From assembly GCF_900110115.1 (NCBI RefSeq), contig NZ_FOCM01000001.1, forward strand, positions 124,001-188,000: a DNA stretch of 64,000 nt, in the 5' to 3' direction. This DNA comes from Palleronia pelagia. Lineage in GTDB: Bacteria; Pseudomonadota; Alphaproteobacteria; Rhodobacterales; Rhodobacteraceae. The position numbers and the translations under genes are program-made. Below, piece after piece: positions 63,099 to 64,000 of the stretch; position 1 is the stretch's first letter, and each line of letters begins with the position of its first letter. The notes under the pieces were generated by a model. The model saw nothing but the letters and a program-made list of their open reading frames with translations, was not told where the DNA came from and did no database searches.

Positions 63099-64000
63099 AT
63101 GTCCAACCCCTTCATCCGCATCGACGGCGTCACCCGCACCTTCGGTGAGGTCTATGCCGTCGATGACGTTTCCCTCGATATTCAGCAGGGCGAGCTGTTC
63201 TGCCTGCTGGGCGGATCGGGTTCGGGCAAGTCCACGCTGCTCAGGATGCTGGCCGGGTTCGAACGGCCCACGGCGGGCCGCATCATCATCGACGGGCGCG
63301 ACATGACGGATGTGCCGCCTCATGCGCGCGACGTGAACATGATGTTCCAGTCCTACGCGCTGTTTCCGCACATGAGCGTCGAGCGCAACATCGCCTACGG
63401 GCTGCACCGCATGGGCATGCCCAAGGCCCAGATCGCCACGCGCGTGACCGATATGCTGTCCCTTGTGCAGATGGAAAAGCTGGCCCGCCGCAAACCTGAC
63501 CAGTTGTCGGGCGGCCAGCGCCAGCGGGTGGCGCTGGCCCGGGCGCTGGCACGGCGGCCGAAACTTCTTCTGCTTGATGAACCGCTGGGCGCGCTGGATC
63601 GCAAGCTGCGCGAGGAGACTCAGCTTGAGCTGAAGAAGATCCAGTCGAGCCTCGGCATCACCTTCATCGTCGTCACGCACGACCAGGAGGAGGCCATGAC
63701 GCTTGGCGACCGGCTGGGCGTCATGAACGAGGGACGCATCGTCCAGGTGGGCGCGCCACACGAGGTATACGAGTTTCCGCAAAGCCGGTTCGTGGCCGAT
63801 TTCATCGGCACGGTGAACCTGTTCGAGGGCACCATCGCCGAGGATCGCGACACCGATGCCGTCATCGCGAGCCCGGAGGCCGGCATCGACATCCGCATTC
63901 CGCACGCCGTGACCGGAACCGCGGGACAACCTGTCGCCGTGGCCCTGCGACCCGAGAAGATCGTCATCTCGCGCACTTTGCCGGATCCCTACGACAACGT
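63099..64000 (+). CDS. potG: Polyamine ABC transporter ATP-binding protein (partial, runs off window)
   Basis: 300 codons are present and the frame is open at the window edge. Walker A is GGSGSGKSTLL (38-48), the Q-loop MMFQSYALFPHM, the signature LSGGQRQRVALARAL, Walker B LLLLDEPLGALD and the H-loop VTHDQEEAM. The start of the C-terminal TOBE-type region is reached (VAVALRPEKIVIS). This matches PotA/PotG spermidine/putrescine ATPases. Permease genes are expected beyond the edge. Confidence 0.88.
   Translation, partial: MSNPFIRIDGVTRTFGEVYAVDDVSLDIQQGELFCLLGGSGSGKSTLLRMLAGFERPTAGRIIIDGRDMTDVPPHARDVNMMFQSYALFPHMSVERNIAYGLHRMGMPKAQIATRVTDMLSLVQMEKLARRKPDQLSGGQRQRVALARALARRPKLLLLDEPLGALDRKLREETQLELKKIQSSLGITFIVVTHDQEEAMTLGDRLGVMNEGRIVQVGAPHEVYEFPQSRFVADFIGTVNLFEGTIAEDRDTDAVIASPEAGIDIRIPHAVTGTAGQPVAVALRPEKIVISRTLPDPYDN

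Overview
The window is high-GC proteobacterial DNA. Its gene content points to an alphaproteobacterium of the Rhodobacteraceae (Roseobacter-like) type: two TRAP carboxylate transporters, a malonate (mat) operon, a putrescine uptake and degradation locus, RTX proteins with a shared C-terminal tail, and many IS remnants. The genus is inference; no rRNA gene is present.

Layout. 250-3980: a BASS-type transporter divergent from a small oxidoreductase-type operon (AhpD-like protein, DUF1348, flavin-binding PPOX protein, AraC regulator). 4065-6820: an azoreductase gene cut in two halves on opposite strands, with an isochorismatase/YHS-protein operon between them. The arrangement is explained by one inversion of about 2.16 kb. 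7047-26200: accessory island. It holds a decapitated large serine recombinase; a tandem caspase-like protein with a membrane partner; a trypsin-like protease divergent from an SGNH hydrolase; a phage-type ParB-methyltransferase, P27 terminase small subunit and small resolvase; IS6 and IS3 remnants; two tandem RTX proteins; and an amber-interrupted integrase. 26290-27620: inositol-catabolism remnants (an IolI-like gene and a broken iolB). 27660-40000: two NMT1/THI5-type ABC importer gene sets with GntR regulators, an FAH-family hydrolase, a ZapE-like ATPase, a beta-hydroxyacid dehydrogenase and a TauE/SafE exporter. 40365-44261: a 2-oxoacid-type TRAP transporter whose small permease carries a TM2 plus coiled-coil extension. 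44743-51282: matR and matPQM-A-B for malonate uptake and conversion to acetyl-CoA, with a near-perfect MatR-type operator. 51290-54420: IS6 copy, CHRD/RTX protein, an initiator-tRNA-like gene with anticodon AAT, a serine recombinase tail and an IS5-like tail. 54859-59160: RND efflux pair. 59278-64000: putrescine glutamylation (PuuA-like), oxidation (PuuB-like) and polyamine ABC import; the ATPase runs off the window.

The metabolic segments read as scavenging modules, each an importer plus the first catabolic enzymes plus a local GntR regulator. The accessory island is where unexplained biology is most likely. The strongest candidate is the block at 9462-14858, which combines two caspase-fold domains, a trypsin-fold protease and an SGNH hydrolase and is surrounded by recombinase and phage debris. 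This resembles peptidase-based conflict (defence or programmed-death) modules, but no sensor or NTPase gene is visible, so that role is inference.
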